Assembly: GCF_049331405.1 (NCBI RefSeq)
Contig: NZ_CP186274.1
Span: 1,054,001 to 1,118,000 of the forward strand
Direction of reading: 5' to 3'
DNA: 64,000 nucleotides
Source of the DNA: PoT sp049331405
Lineage (GTDB): Bacteria; Planctomycetota; Planctomycetia; Isosphaerales; Isosphaeraceae
This document shows, in pieces, positions 29,244 to 39,900 of this stretch. The notes under the pieces are model-generated. The model had not been told where the DNA came from. It made no database searches and saw only the letters and a program-made list of their open reading frames with translations. Position 1 is the first letter of the stretch, and the number at the start of each line of letters is the position of its first letter. A program made the position numbers and the translations under genes.

Positions 29244-30194
29244 TCAGGCGGGCATCAGGCTCGTCAATTTCTCCGGTTCTTCGCCGAGCCATTCGGGGTT
29301 CGAGGCGGTGGAATCGAAGATCGAGGATGTCTTGAAGAGTTCGTACTCGCCGCGGGAGCCGGTGGCGGAGGTCTTCGCCATCAGGGCCTCGATCTCGGCC
29401 TCGTCCAGGGGCTTGAAGGTGCGGGCAGCTTCGAAGGCCTGGTCGAGAATCTCCAGGCTGTCGATGCCGGTGATGACCACCGAGGTCGGCAGGTTTAACG
29501 CATAGTGCAGGCATTCGATCGCGGTGACGGCGCCGGACTTCAGGATGATCCCATTGCCCAGGCTCTTCATGCCGAGCACGCCGATGCCCTCGCGGACCAA
29601 CTCCGGCAACACCTGTCGGCCGAAGCTGCGGTAGTGGGCGTCCATGACGTTCAGGGGCATCTGCACCGCGTCGAATTTGAATCCGTGCTGGTGGGAGACC
29701 TCGAGCATGTGCAGGTGGATCTGCGGATCCTTATGGCCCGTGAAGCCGATGTAGCGGAGCTTGCCCGCTTGTTTCGCCTCAAGCAGGGCGGCTTGCGCAC
29801 CCTCCTCGTCGAAGATCCGGTGCGGGTCGTCGAAGCGGATGATCTCGTGATGCTGGACGAGGTCGATGCAGTCGGTTCGTAAGCGCTTGAGCGATTGTTC
29901 GAGCTGACGGGTGGCCTCTTTCTTCGAGCGGCCGTCGATCTTGGTCATGAGGAAGACCTTCTCGCGATACCCGTCCTCGAGGGCCTTGCCCATCCTCGTT
30001 TCGCTCTCGCCGTCGTTGTAGTCCCACGAGTTGTCCAGGAAGTTGATCCCGCGGTCCACGGCGGCATGGACGATCTTCTTCGCCAGCTTCTTGTCGACGT
30101 GCTTCAGCGCGAGGTGCCAGCCGCCGAGGCCGATGGCGGAGACCCGCTCCCCCGTGCTGCCCAGGGTCCGGTAGGGCATCTCGGTGTCGCTCAT
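29244..30194 (-). CDS. Aldo/keto reductase
   Basis: 316 residues. Shows the complete catalytic tetrad of the superfamily: Asp and Tyr in INFLDNSWDYNDGESETRMG, Lys in VFLMTKIDGR, and His in IDLVQHHEI. NADPH-binding loop residues are visible near SVVITGIDS. It is most like the stand-alone AKRs that act on small carbonyls; the substrate is not readable. The ATG at 30194 follows GAGGAG with about eight bases. The gene lies between convergent DUF3050 and the MFS gene. Confidence 0.92.
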   Translation of the reverse strand: MSDTEMPYRTLGSTGERVSAIGLGGWHLALKHVDKKLAKKIVHAAVDRGINFLDNSWDYNDGESETRMGKALEDGYREKVFLMTKIDGRSKKEATRQLEQSLKRLRTDCIDLVQHHEIIRFDDPHRIFDEEGAQAALLEAKQAGKLRYIGFTGHKDPQIHLHMLEVSHQHGFKFDAVQMPLNVMDAHYRSFGRQVLPELVREGIGVLGMKSLGNGIILKSGAVTAIECLHYALNLPTSVVITGIDSLEILDQAFEAARTFKPLDEAEIEALMAKTSATGSRGEYELFKTSSIFDSTASNPEWLGEEPEKLTSLMPA

Positions 30195-30385
30195 AGCCTT
30201 GGCTCCTCGATCGAGAGAGAATCTGGAAAACCAAAACGGCCGCTGGCCGCCCCCTTTCATGCTTGGGAGCGGCTCGCGGCCTTTGGTCGTGCGTCAGGCC
30301 GATCGGGGATGACTCGAGCAATTCTCGCGCCCGGCGACCTTGAAACATTCGGCCGCGCAAGGATGAGTCGATCCCCGGGCTCGGC

Positions 30386-31675
30386 TCAATGGAAATGCGT
30401 GGCCCTCGCGTGACCGGACTCGCCCATCCCGAAGGTCCGCCAGGAGACCTTGGCCGGTGAGTGCCCCCGCAGCTTCGCCGCGCGACGCTCGGCGATGATG
30501 GCCTCGGCCGCCGAGACGCAGAAGATCGACAGGCCGACGATCGCGAGCAGGGCACCGACCCAGCCGGTCGAGTTCAGGCCGAAGCCCGAGTCGATCGCCA
30601 GGCCGCCGAGCCAGGCGCCCAGGGCATTGGCGACGTTGAAGGCCGAGTGGTTCAGCGAGGCCGCGAGCGTCTGGGCGTCCTCGGCCACGTCCATCAGGCG
30701 GATCTGGAGCGCCGGGACCAGCGCGACGCCCTGCGCGATCAGCAGGATGTTGAGCAGGGCCAGCCAGAGGTTGTGCGAGGTGAAGGTGAAGAGGCCCATC
30801 ACCACGACGTTCCAGGCGAGCGCACCGCCGATGGTCGGCAAGAGGGCCTTGTCCGCCAGCTTCGCCCCGATGAGGTTGCCCGAGATCATGCCGACGCCGA
30901 AGACGGCCAGCACGGCGGGCATGTACCCCTGGGACAGACCGGCAACCTGTGTCATGGTCGGCGTGATGTAGCTGAAGACGCAGAAGAGGCCGCCGAGCCC
31001 GACCGAGCCGATCCCGAGCGTCAGCAGCACCTGCCTGCGCTTCAGGGCGCCCAGCTCTCGCAAAGGGCTCGAGGCGCGGTCGGCCGGGCGGCGGGGGACG
31101 TAGAGCCAGATGAGGGCCGAGGCGGCTGCACCGATCAGGCCGACGAAGGCGAAGGCGGCCCTCCATCCCATCGTCTGGCCCATCCAGGTGGCCAGCGGCA
31201 CCCCCGCGAGAGTCGCGCCCGTCAGGCCCAGCATCATCCGGCCGACGGCCTGCGCCCGGCGGTCGGGCGGGACGAGCGACGCGGCGACCAGGGACGCGAC
31301 GCCGAAGTAAGCCCCGTGCGGCAGGCCGGCCAGGAACCTCGCGGCGATCAGCGACGGCAGGCCCGTCGCCAGGGCGCTCGCCAGATTGCCGAGCGCGAAG
31401 CAGGCCATCAGCACGGTCAGGACGACGTGCCTGCGGCTCCGGGCCGCGAGCACCGCGATCACCGGCGCACCGACGACCACGCCCAGGGCATACGCGCTGA
31501 TCGCATACGCCGCGCCCGTGACCGAGGCCTTCGTGTGCTCGGCGATCTCCGGCAGCAGGCCCATGATGACGAATTCGCCGGTGCCGATCCCGAATCCGCC
31601 GAGGGCCATCGCCAGCTCGGCGCGGATCCTGCGCCCGTTATCGAGTTCCATTCCCGAGAGACTCTCAGTGGACAT
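30386..31675 (-). CDS. MFS efflux transporter (DHA1 type, AraJ/YdhP-like)
   Basis: 429 residues with 12 predicted membrane helices. Starts after GAAGGA (six bases) at ATG 31675. Features typical of the arabinose/purine efflux branch: FGIGTGEFVIMGLLPEIAEH in helix 1, RSRRHVVLTVLMACFALGN, and LAGLPHGAYFGVASLVAASL in the first half. The loop motif GXXXDRXGRR of MFS is replaced by a basic RSRRH. Its likely role is drug or sugar export. It diverges from the GntR-LacI regulator, which may control it through the repeats at 32142-32194. Confidence 0.87.
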   Translation of the reverse strand: MSTESLSGMELDNGRRIRAELAMALGGFGIGTGEFVIMGLLPEIAEHTKASVTGAAYAISAYALGVVVGAPVIAVLAARSRRHVVLTVLMACFALGNLASALATGLPSLIAARFLAGLPHGAYFGVASLVAASLVPPDRRAQAVGRMMLGLTGATLAGVPLATWMGQTMGWRAAFAFVGLIGAAASALIWLYVPRRPADRASSPLRELGALKRRQVLLTLGIGSVGLGGLFCVFSYITPTMTQVAGLSQGYMPAVLAVFGVGMISGNLIGAKLADKALLPTIGGALAWNVVVMGLFTFTSHNLWLALLNILLIAQGVALVPALQIRLMDVAEDAQTLAASLNHSAFNVANALGAWLGGLAIDSGFGLNSTGWVGALLAIVGLSIFCVSAAEAIIAERRAAKLRGHSPAKVSWRTFGMGESGHARATHFH

Positions 31676-32141
31676 GATCCATCCTTCAATCAATGCGGCT
31701 ATGTGGAATCGCTTCGCGACTTGGTGCGTCCGAGGTCATGACATGAGCATGAACCGGCCGCTCCGGTTGGGGGCGGTGTGTCGACTTGCATCGAAATGCG
31801 CCCGGGCCTTCGGCGCCGGGAGGTCGTTTCGAGGCGGGGGGCGTCGACCTTGCCTTCAGGGCTGGATGTGCCCAGCGGCTCGCCCGAGGGCCCGACAACA
31901 TCGGTGATGTCGAGACTCGGAGCGGAGCCGCTGGCGATCAAGAGGTGCTGGGAGAGGTGAGGGGGGCGGGCCTGGGTCTTGGCTGCCCCCCCGGTGTGCG
32001 GCAGGTCTTTCGATGGATGGTCGCGTCATGGATCCCTGTGGTTTCGGCGAGGCCCCCCCGGCACGATCCGAGGGCCCGACCAGGCCGATGTTCCGATCTC
32101 CTAACACCGACTATTATAGGCAGATGACCCCGATCTGATTT
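31676..32141. other. Divergent intergenic region, MFS to regulator
   Basis: 466 bp without a supported gene. It holds the MFS promoter. Very short frames on both strands have no start or RBS evidence. The regulator-proximal end carries the repeats described separately. Confidence 0.4.
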
Positions 32142-32194
32142 GACAATTTCGTGAAGATTGTAAAAATAGTTGTCAGGACAATTTCGCCGATTGT
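32142..32194. promoter_or_regulatory. Candidate operator and promoter of the GntR-LacI regulator
   Basis: Two direct copies of GACAATTTCG-(n)-GATTGT occur at 32142-32161 and 32177-32194. Between and within them lies TTGTCAGGACAA (32170-32181), a perfect 5-bp inverted repeat with a 2-bp gap. TTGACA at 32140 followed by TAAAAA at 32161 looks like a -35/-10 pair with 15-base spacing. GntR proteins typically bind TTGT/ACAA half-sites, so autoregulation is the simplest reading. Confidence 0.6.
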
Positions 32195-32208
32195 TATGGC
32201 AGGTTGCT

Positions 32209-33327
32209 ATGCCCGCAGAGCCGAAGCACAGTCACATCTCGCGCGAGCTGCTGGCGGAGATCGCCGCGGGCAAGTACGCGCCGACGAATCGGCTCCCGAG
32301 CGAGGCCCAGCTCGTGGAGCGGTACGGGGTCTCGCGGCCCACCGTCGCCCGCGCCTTGCGGGATCTGCAGGATCAGGGGCTCGTCGAGCGCCGGGTCGGC
32401 TCGGGGACGTTCGCGCGCAACGTCGCGACCCCCGAGGTCGCCGCCAGGCAGTTCGGGCTCTTGATACCCGGCCTCGGGACGACCGAGATCTTCGAGGGGA
32501 TCTGCGGCGAGCTCGCCGGCCTGGCGAGGGTCCGGGGCTATGGCCTGCTCTGGGGCGGGACCGGCTCCAGGCCGCTGGAGGACATCGGGGTCGGGGATGC
32601 CGAGGCCCTCTGCGAGCAGTTCATCAATAGCCAGGTGGCCGGCGTCTTCTTCGCCCCGTTCGAACACACGCCCCACCGCGAGGAAGTGAATATCCGCCTG
32701 ACCGAACGCCTGCGCAAGGCGGGCATCGCGGTGGTCCTGCTCGACCGCGACCTCGGCACCTTCCCCGCCCGCAGCGATTTCGACCTCGTGGGGATCGACA
32801 ACTTCGCCGGCGGCTATGCCCTGGCCGATCACCTGATCAAGCTCGGCTGTCGCTCGCTGGCGTTCATCGTGCGGCCGCACTCGGCCTCGACGGTCTCGGC
32901 GCGGATCGCGGGGGCGCGCGAGGCGATCCTGGACCGGGGCCTAACGGTCCCGGCCGACTTCGTGCGCGAGGGGGATCCGGAAGACCCCCAGTTCGTCAAA
33001 CGCCTGCTGGGCAAGGGGCGCGTCGACGCGATCCTCAGCACCAATGACGACGATGCGGCCTTGCTCCTGCGCTCCCTCGACCGGGCGGGGCTCCGGGTCC
33101 CCTCCGACGTGCGGCTCGTCGGCTTCGACGACGTCCGCTACGCGAGGATGCTCTCGGTCCCGCTGACCACCATGCACCAGCCCTGCCAGGAGATCGCCGT
33201 CGTGGCCCTGCGGGCGATGCTGGATCGGATCGCCGACCCGTCGCTGCCGCCGAGGAGCCTGACCCTGTCTCCCGTCCTCGTCGTCCGCGAATCCTGCGGC
33301 GCCTACATCGGGCCGATGAAAGGCTGA
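32209..33327 (+). CDS. GntR-HTH / LacI-type effector-domain transcriptional regulator (AraR-like)
   Basis: 372 residues. N-terminal winged helix of the GntR family (NRLPSEAQLVERYGVSRPTV, ALRDLQDQGLVERRVGSGTF) is joined to a periplasmic-binding-protein-like effector domain (FGLLIPGLGTTEIFEGICGE; VGIDNFAGGYALADHLIKLG; AILSTNDDDAALLLRSLDRA; VRLVGFDDVRYARMLSVPLT). This is the AraR architecture, which senses a sugar. ATG 32209 was chosen; the longer frame begins inside the operator. It diverges from the MFS pump and probably controls it and itself. Confidence 0.9.
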   Translation: MPAEPKHSHISRELLAEIAAGKYAPTNRLPSEAQLVERYGVSRPTVARALRDLQDQGLVERRVGSGTFARNVATPEVAARQFGLLIPGLGTTEIFEGICGELAGLARVRGYGLLWGGTGSRPLEDIGVGDAEALCEQFINSQVAGVFFAPFEHTPHREEVNIRLTERLRKAGIAVVLLDRDLGTFPARSDFDLVGIDNFAGGYALADHLIKLGCRSLAFIVRPHSASTVSARIAGAREAILDRGLTVPADFVREGDPEDPQFVKRLLGKGRVDAILSTNDDDAALLLRSLDRAGLRVPSDVRLVGFDDVRYARMLSVPLTTMHQPCQEIAVVALRAMLDRIADPSLPPRSLTLSPVLVVRESCGAYIGPMKG

Positions 33328-33362
33328 GTCGGGATCGACCTGCGAACGGTCTCGACCCCGAC
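33328..33362. terminator. Stem-loop between convergent regulator and cytochrome genes
   Basis: GTCGGGATCGACC (33328-33340) pairs with GGTCTCGACCCCGAC (33348-33362) with a mismatch and a two-base bulge. It lies directly after the regulator stop and 12 bases before the convergent stop. The absence of a T-run keeps confidence moderate. Confidence 0.45.
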
Positions 33363-33373
33363 CTCGATGGAGA

Positions 33374-35191
33374 TCAAAGCGTCTTGAGGAAGGCCGCGAG
33401 GTTCTTCACCTCTTCGGCGCTCAGTTCGGTGTCGGCCGGGTGCTTGTGCTGGGAGAAGACCTCTTCGAGCCCCTTGGCCCGGCCGTCGTGCAGGAGCGGC
33501 GAACGCTCGCCGACGCCCCGGAGCGAAGGCGGGTTGAACCTCTGGTTGCCGACCTCGTCGACCAACCCCACGTCGAATCGCCCGGCGCTGGTGTAGGAGG
33601 AGCCGGCGTGGCAGTCGTTGCAGCGCTGGGTCTGGAAGACCTGGCGGCCTCGCGTGATGGCGTCGGCATCGCTCGCCGCGACCCGGGTCGCGGGCTGCGT
33701 CGGCTCCAGCGACCGGAGGTAGGCCGTGAGGGCGGCGACCTTGTCGTCGGAGGGGGATCGGCCGCGCATGGTGGTCTCGACCGACTTCCGCACCTGATCC
33801 TCGAGCTTCGCGAACGAGCCGGTCCAGGCCCAGGGGCCGGTCGCGCCGACGCCGATCAGGCTCGGGGTCCGCTTGGGGGCCCCGAAGCTGCCGTCGCCCA
33901 GGGTGTCGACGACCAGGCCGTTGGTCTGGCCTTCGGCGTGGCAGGTCTGGCAGCTCATCCAGCCGTCGTGCGAGAGCTTGGCGTCGAAGAAGAGCCGTTC
34001 CCCCTGGCCGACGAGGTCGAGCGGAGGCCGGGCTCCCAGCGAGATCCGACCCAGCCAGAGCCCCGTCGTCGTGTCGACGACCGAGAGGGCGTCGTCGAGG
34101 GTCTCGGCCACATACGCGAACTTGCCGCTCGGGTCCAGCGCCACCGCCAGCGGCCGACGCCCGACCGGGATCCGCTTCCAGTAGCCGGAGGCCTTGGCGC
34201 TCAGGGCCAGCTCGTCCACGCCCGCCACGGCGAGGGCGATGCCACCTCGGCCGTCGAACGCGAGGCCGGCCGGGTCGCCAGCGCCCATGCTCGAGCTGCC
34301 GACGTCGGTGAGACGGCTCCCTCGCAGCAGGTCGGCGTCGGTCCCGGGGGTCGTCAGGGCGTCGACCCGGAGCATCCGGACGTGGTTCGTGAGCAGCCGA
34401 CCCCAGTGGATATCCTCGAAGTCCGCCTTGAACCTGCCGTGGATCGTCTGGTGCGAGACCGCGAGCATCTGGCCGTCGGGACTGAAGGCGAGGCCGCGGA
34501 TATTGTGCGCGGGGATTGTGCGGACTGCGTCGAGCGTCGCGTTCCGGGCGTCGACCACGGCGAGCTTGCCGCCCAAGCCGTCGGCCGCGACGACCCGGCT
34601 CCCATCCTTCAGCATCGCCAGCTTGTGGGGGCTGAAGGGGAGGTCGAGCGCCTTCCGGATCGACCAGGGGGACGCGGGATCGGCCCCGAGGTTGAGCAGG
34701 GTCAAGGTCCTGGAGCGCTGCGAGGCGACCGCCGCCGTCTTCCCGTCGGCCGAAACTGCGATCGAGACGGGGTCGACGGCAACCTTATGGCTCACAACGA
34801 CCTTGATCGCGTCGCCGGCTACTTCGAGCCAGAGCAGGGCATCGCCGGGTCGATCCAGCGCCAGCAAATGGACGCCATCGGGATGGACCGCGACATCGGA
34901 GAGGCCCCGGCCCAGGTCGACCTCGGCCAGGAGCCGTCGCGAGGCGGGATCGACGACCGAGAGGCCGCCGCTCCTGGAGTTGGCCACGAACAGCCGGCTC
35001 CCGTCCGGGCTGAACGCCAGGGCCACCGGCTGGCGGTCGCGAGGGCTTGCGCCCGCGGCGGAAGCAGGCTCCGCGGCCTTCACTTCAAAGCAAAGCGGGA
35101 GCGTCAGGAGGAGCCAACCCATGCGCAAGCAAAGGCTACCGAAGGATCCGCCAGGACGAACCTCGGACGCGTCTCGATTCCGACCGTTCAT
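33374..35191 (-). CDS. Beta-propeller di-haem cytochrome c protein (cytochrome c peroxidase-like)
   Basis: 605 residues. A signal peptide (GWLLLTLPLCFEVKAAEP) is followed by YVTN-like propeller repeats (ALAFSPDGSRLFVANSRSGG; AVHPDGVHLLALDRPGDALL; ALDPSGKFAYVAETLDDALS) and a C-terminal cytochrome region with CQTCH and CNDCH, the layout of planctomycete MauG/peroxidase-like proteins. Probably periplasmic; hydrogen-peroxide reduction is the family guess. A shorter start at ATG 35122 gives a cleaner signal peptide and cannot be excluded. It converges with the regulator. Confidence 0.85.
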   Translation of the reverse strand: MNGRNRDASEVRPGGSFGSLCLRMGWLLLTLPLCFEVKAAEPASAAGASPRDRQPVALAFSPDGSRLFVANSRSGGLSVVDPASRRLLAEVDLGRGLSDVAVHPDGVHLLALDRPGDALLWLEVAGDAIKVVVSHKVAVDPVSIAVSADGKTAAVASQRSRTLTLLNLGADPASPWSIRKALDLPFSPHKLAMLKDGSRVVAADGLGGKLAVVDARNATLDAVRTIPAHNIRGLAFSPDGQMLAVSHQTIHGRFKADFEDIHWGRLLTNHVRMLRVDALTTPGTDADLLRGSRLTDVGSSSMGAGDPAGLAFDGRGGIALAVAGVDELALSAKASGYWKRIPVGRRPLAVALDPSGKFAYVAETLDDALSVVDTTTGLWLGRISLGARPPLDLVGQGERLFFDAKLSHDGWMSCQTCHAEGQTNGLVVDTLGDGSFGAPKRTPSLIGVGATGPWAWTGSFAKLEDQVRKSVETTMRGRSPSDDKVAALTAYLRSLEPTQPATRVAASDADAITRGRQVFQTQRCNDCHAGSSYTSAGRFDVGLVDEVGNQRFNPPSLRGVGERSPLLHDGRAKGLEEVFSQHKHPADTELSAEEVKNLAAFLKTL

Positions 35192-35373
35192 AGGGCAACC
35201 CCGGTTTGAGGAGGGAAGGTCCGGCGGGATATCGACCTCGGAGCCCCACCATCATCCCGGGGAGTCGCTTTTGACGCAACAGGAGATCAAGATTGCGTGA
35301 AGGACCCAGACGCCCTGACTCTTGGAATTCGCCCCATCGGATCTGCTTGCTGTGCGAAGGGGCCTCGCTCTTA

Positions 35374-36840
35374 TTACTCGACCAGGAGCGGCGAGCCGTC
35401 GCGGGCGTGGAGGGGGCTCGGGCGCTTCATGAGGTATTCGTCGACGTTGCGGGCGGCCTCGCGTCCTTCGGCGATGGCCCAGACGACGATCGACTGGCCG
35501 CGTCGGCAGTCTCCCGCGGCGAAGATGCCGGGCTGGGTGGTCATGTAGCGGCGGTCGGAGAGGATCGCGCCCCCCTCGGTGAGGCTGAGGCCGAAGGCGG
35601 CGGGCAACTGCGGCTCGGGACCGGAGAAGCCGATCGCGAGGAGGACCATCTCGCAGGGGAAGACGAGCTCGGTGCCGTGGATTTCCTCGAACTGGCGTTC
35701 GCCGGCCTCGTCGAAGTACTGGTGGACGCGGACGGCGTGGAGGGCTTTCACCTGGCCCTTTTCGTCCCCCTCGAAGTGCTTGGTCTTGATCTGCCAGTCG
35801 CGCTTGCCCCCTTCCTCGTGCGCGGGGGAGACGCGGAGGATCTTGGGCCAGAGGGGCCAGGGGGTGTCGGGGTTGACGTTCTCGGGGGGCCGGGGGTTGT
35901 AGTCGAGCTGGAGGACGGAGCGGGCCTGGTGCCGGTGGCAGGTCCCCAGGCAGTCGGCCGCGGTGTCGCCGCCGCCGATGATGATGATGTTCTTGCCGGT
36001 GGCGAGCAGCGGCGCGGCGGACTCGGGGTCGCCGAAGCCTCGGTGGTTCTGCTGGGTCAGGAAGGGCATCGCCTGGATGATGCCCTTGAGGTTACGCCCG
36101 GGGATCCCGAGGTCGCGGGGCCTCGTGGCGCCGACGGTCAGCAGGAGCGCATCGTACTTGCGACGAAGCTCGACCGGGTCGATGGTCCGGCCCACGTCGG
36201 CGTTGAGGACGAACTGGATGCCTTCGGCCTCGAGCTGCGCGATCCGGCGGTCGACGTACGACTTGGCCATCTTGAAGTCGGGGATGCCGTAAGTCAGGAG
36301 CCCCCCCGGCCGATCGTCGCGCTCGTAGACGGTCACCGCATGCCCGACGCGCCTGAGCTGCTGCGCCGCGGCGAGCCCGGCGGGTCCGCTGCCGATGATC
36401 GCGACGCTCTTGCCCGTCTCGGCCTGGGGCGGGGCCGGGACGATCCAGCCCATCTCCCACCCTTTGTCGACGATCGCCTGCTCGATGTTCTTGATCGTGA
36501 CCGGGGCGCCGCTGAGTGTCAGGACGCACGAGGCCTCGCATGGGGCGGGGCAGGTCTTGCCGGTGAACTCGGGGAAGTTGTTCGTGTCGTGGAGCGCCTT
36601 GAGCGCCTCGTGCCAGCGGTTGCGGTGGACGAGGTCGTTCCAGTCGGGGATCAGGTTCCCGAGCGGGCAGCCGGTGTGGCAGAACGGGATCCCGCAGTCC
36701 ATGCAACGGGAGGCCTGCGCCCGCAGGCTCTCCGAGGGCATCGGCTGATACAGCTCCTTGAAATCCTTGATCCGATGATGGATCGGGCGCGGGGTCGGCT
36801 TCTGGGGTTCGATGTTGAGGAAGCCTCGGGGGTCGGCCAT
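35374..36840 (-). CDS. gltD: Glutamate synthase small subunit (GltD)
   Basis: 488 residues. N-terminal iron-sulfur cysteines: RCMDCGIPFCHTGCPLGN and TGKTCPAPCEASCVL. FAD site IIGSGPAGLAAAQQLRR and NADPH site IIIGGGDTAADCLGTCHR are intact. It accepts NADPH electrons and passes them to the large subunit for glutamate formation. It follows gltB by 132 bases on the same strand, probably in one operon. ATG 36840 begins with MADPRGFLNI, the expected start. Confidence 0.96.
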   Translation of the reverse strand: MADPRGFLNIEPQKPTPRPIHHRIKDFKELYQPMPSESLRAQASRCMDCGIPFCHTGCPLGNLIPDWNDLVHRNRWHEALKALHDTNNFPEFTGKTCPAPCEASCVLTLSGAPVTIKNIEQAIVDKGWEMGWIVPAPPQAETGKSVAIIGSGPAGLAAAQQLRRVGHAVTVYERDDRPGGLLTYGIPDFKMAKSYVDRRIAQLEAEGIQFVLNADVGRTIDPVELRRKYDALLLTVGATRPRDLGIPGRNLKGIIQAMPFLTQQNHRGFGDPESAAPLLATGKNIIIIGGGDTAADCLGTCHRHQARSVLQLDYNPRPPENVNPDTPWPLWPKILRVSPAHEEGGKRDWQIKTKHFEGDEKGQVKALHAVRVHQYFDEAGERQFEEIHGTELVFPCEMVLLAIGFSGPEPQLPAAFGLSLTEGGAILSDRRYMTTQPGIFAAGDCRRGQSIVVWAIAEGREAARNVDEYLMKRPSPLHARDGSPLLVE

Positions 36841-36972
36841 GGGATTGCGCTCCGCTCCGCGCCTGAAGACTCGTTTATGTGGGGAACACGGGAGGGCGCG
36901 GGGAGGGCCGTCGCCCTCGATTCTCAATGCCCCGCGCCGGCCGTGGTTTTGCAGAAAATGATGCGAATGCGA

Positions 36973-39900
36973 TCAGTTGTTGACGAGTTCCCACTGCCGC
37001 TGCACGATCTTGCTCTGCTCGATCACGCGGCGATAGTCGCGCGGGAAGACCTTCACGAAGTGGCCGAGTGCGGCCGAGAAGTCGTTGACGATGGCGTCGC
37101 CGACGGTCGACCCGGTGTAGAGGACGTGCCGGTTGATCAGGTTGCTGAGCTGGGCGACGTCCTTGTAATCCTCGACCGGGACGAGGTCGACCATCTCGAG
37201 GTTGCACTGATCGCGGAAGAGGCCCTTCGGGTCGTAGACGAAGGCGAGGCCGCCGCTCATGCCCGCGGCGAAGTTGCGCCCGGTCGGGCCGAGGATGACG
37301 ACCGTGCCGCCGGTCATGTACTCGCAGGCGTGGTCCCCGACCCCCTCGACGACGGCCTTGGCGCCGCTGTTCCGCACGGCGAACCGCTCGCCGGCGAGCC
37401 CCCGGAAATAGGCCTCGCCCGCCGTCGCGCCGTAGAGGGCGACATTGCCGACGATGATGTTGGACTCGGCCGCGAAACTCGACTCTTGCGGCGGGGCGAC
37501 GATGAGCTTGCCCCCCGAGAGCCCCTTGCCGATGTAGTCATTCGCGTCGCCGCGGACCCGCAAGGTCATCCCCCGCGTGACGAACGCCCCGAAGCTCTGC
37601 CCGGCGCTGCCGTTGAACTGGATGTCGACGGTGTCTTCCCTCAGCCCGGCCTCGCCGTACTTGGCCGTGATGAAGTAGCTGAGGAGGGTCCCCGCCGTCC
37701 GGTTCATGTTGGTGATGGGCATGGTCCGCTGGACGCGCTTCTGGTTCTCGAGCGCATCCTTGCAGGACTCGAGGAGCTCCCAGTCGAGCTGCTCGGCGAG
37801 GATATCCGGCTGGCGCTCGATCCTGCGGATCGGGGTGCCGTGGGGCACGTCGGGGCGACTCAGGAGCGGCGAGAGGTCGAGGTCCTTCGCCTTCCAGTGC
37901 CCGCTCAGGTCGATCGGGGTGAGCAACTCGGGGCGCCCGATGATCTCGTCGAGGGTCCGGAACCCCATGCTGCTGAGGTACTCGCGGACCTCCTCGGCGA
38001 CGAAGAAGAGGTAGTTCACCACTTGCTCGGGCGTGCCGTTGAACTGGGCCCGCAAGACCGGATCCTGGGTCGCGATGCCGACCGGGCAGGTGTTGAGGTG
38101 GCACTTCCGCATCATGATGCAGCCCATCGCGATCAGCGGGGCCGTCGCGAAGCCATACTCCTCGGCGCCGAGGCAGGCGGCGACGATGACGTCGCGCCCG
38201 GTCTTGAACTGGCCGTCGGTCTGGACGACCACTCGGCCCCTCAAGCCATTGCGCACGAGCGTCTGCTGCGTCTCGGCCAGGCCCATCTCCCAGGGGATCC
38301 CGGCGTGCTTGATGCTCGAGAGGGGCGAGGCCCCCGTGCCGCCGTCATAGCCGCTGATCAGGAGCCGGTCGGCGTACCCCTTGGCGACCCCGGTGGCGAT
38401 CGTCCCGACGCCCGCCGCGGCCACGAGCTTGACCGAGACCTCCGCGTGCGGGTTCGAGTTCTTGAGGTCGAAGATGAGCTGGGCGAGGTCCTCGATGCTG
38501 TAAATGTCGTGGTGCGGCGGCGGCGAGATCAGGCCCACGCCGGGCGTGCTGTAGCGGGTCTTGGCGATGGCGTTGTCGACCTTGTGGCCGGGGAGCTGCC
38601 CCCCTTCGCCGGGCTTGGCCCCCTGCGCCATCTTGATCTGGATCTCGACCGCGTTCGCCAGGTAATTCGCCGTCACGCCGAACCGGCCGCTGGCCACCTG
38701 CTTGACCGCGCTGCTGCGCCAGTCACCGTTGGCCTCGCGCTTGAACCGGGCCGGGTCCTCGCCCCCTTCGCCCGTGTTGCTGCGGCCCCCAAGGCGGTTG
38801 AGGGCGATCGCCAGGGCCTCGTGCGCCTCCTTGCTGATGCTGCCGAAGCTCATGGCGCCGGTGAAGAAGCGCTTGACGATCTCCTTGGCCGGCTCGACAA
38901 GCTGGAGGGGGATCGGCTTCCTCCCCTTGCGGATCTCGAGCAGGCCGCGGAGCGTGCACTGGTGCCGGCTCTCGTCGTTGGCGGCGAGGGCGAACTCCTT
39001 GTAGCTTGCGAACTCGTTCTTGCGCAGGGAGTGCTGGAGCTTCTGGATCGTCTCGGGGTTCCACATGTGGTACTCCCCGCGACGCCGCCACATATGTTCG
39101 CCGCCGCCGTCGAGGTCGGCCTCCTCGGCGGTCGGGGAGCCCGGGAAGGCGATCTCGTGGCGTATCAAGGACTCCCTCGCCACCACGTCGATGCCGATCC
39201 CCTCGAGCCGGCTGGGGGTCCCGGTGAAGTGGCGCCTGATCAGGTCGTGGCCGAGGCCGATGGCCTCGAAGATCTGGGCACCACGGTAACTCATCAGGGT
39301 GCTGATACCCATCTTGCTAAAAATCTTGAGCAAGCCTTGATCGATGGCCTTGCCGTAGTTCTTGAGCGCCTGCTTCAGCTCGAGCGAGTTGCCCTGGGCG
39401 TCAAGCAGCATCTCTTCGTGCGCCAGCCCCTGATAGGTGTCGAACACGAGGTAGGGGTTGACCGCCCCCGCGCCGTAGCCGATCAGCAGGGAGAAGTGAT
39501 GGATCTCGCGGGCCTCGCCCGTCTCGACGACGATCCCGCAGCGGGTCCGGAGCTTCTCGCGGATCAGGTGGTGGTGGACCCCCGACGTGGCCAGGAGCGC
39601 GGGGATCGGCACGCGGTCGGCGTCGTGGCCCCGGTCGGAGAGGATCAGGATGGTCGCGCCGGCGGAGACCGCCTCGGAGGCCTCGGCGCAGAGCCGATCC
39701 ATCGCGGTCTCGAGGCCGGCTTCCCCTTCGGCGCGGGGGAAGGTCGTGTCCAGGGTCCGGACGACGAAGCCGGGGCGATCGAGCTCGCGGATCTTGGCGA
39801 GGTCGGCGTCGAGCAGCACGGGGGACTCGAGCCGGAGCATCCTCGCGTGCTCGGGCGTCTCGGCGAGAAGGTCGGACTCGCAGCCCAGGAGCGACTCGGT

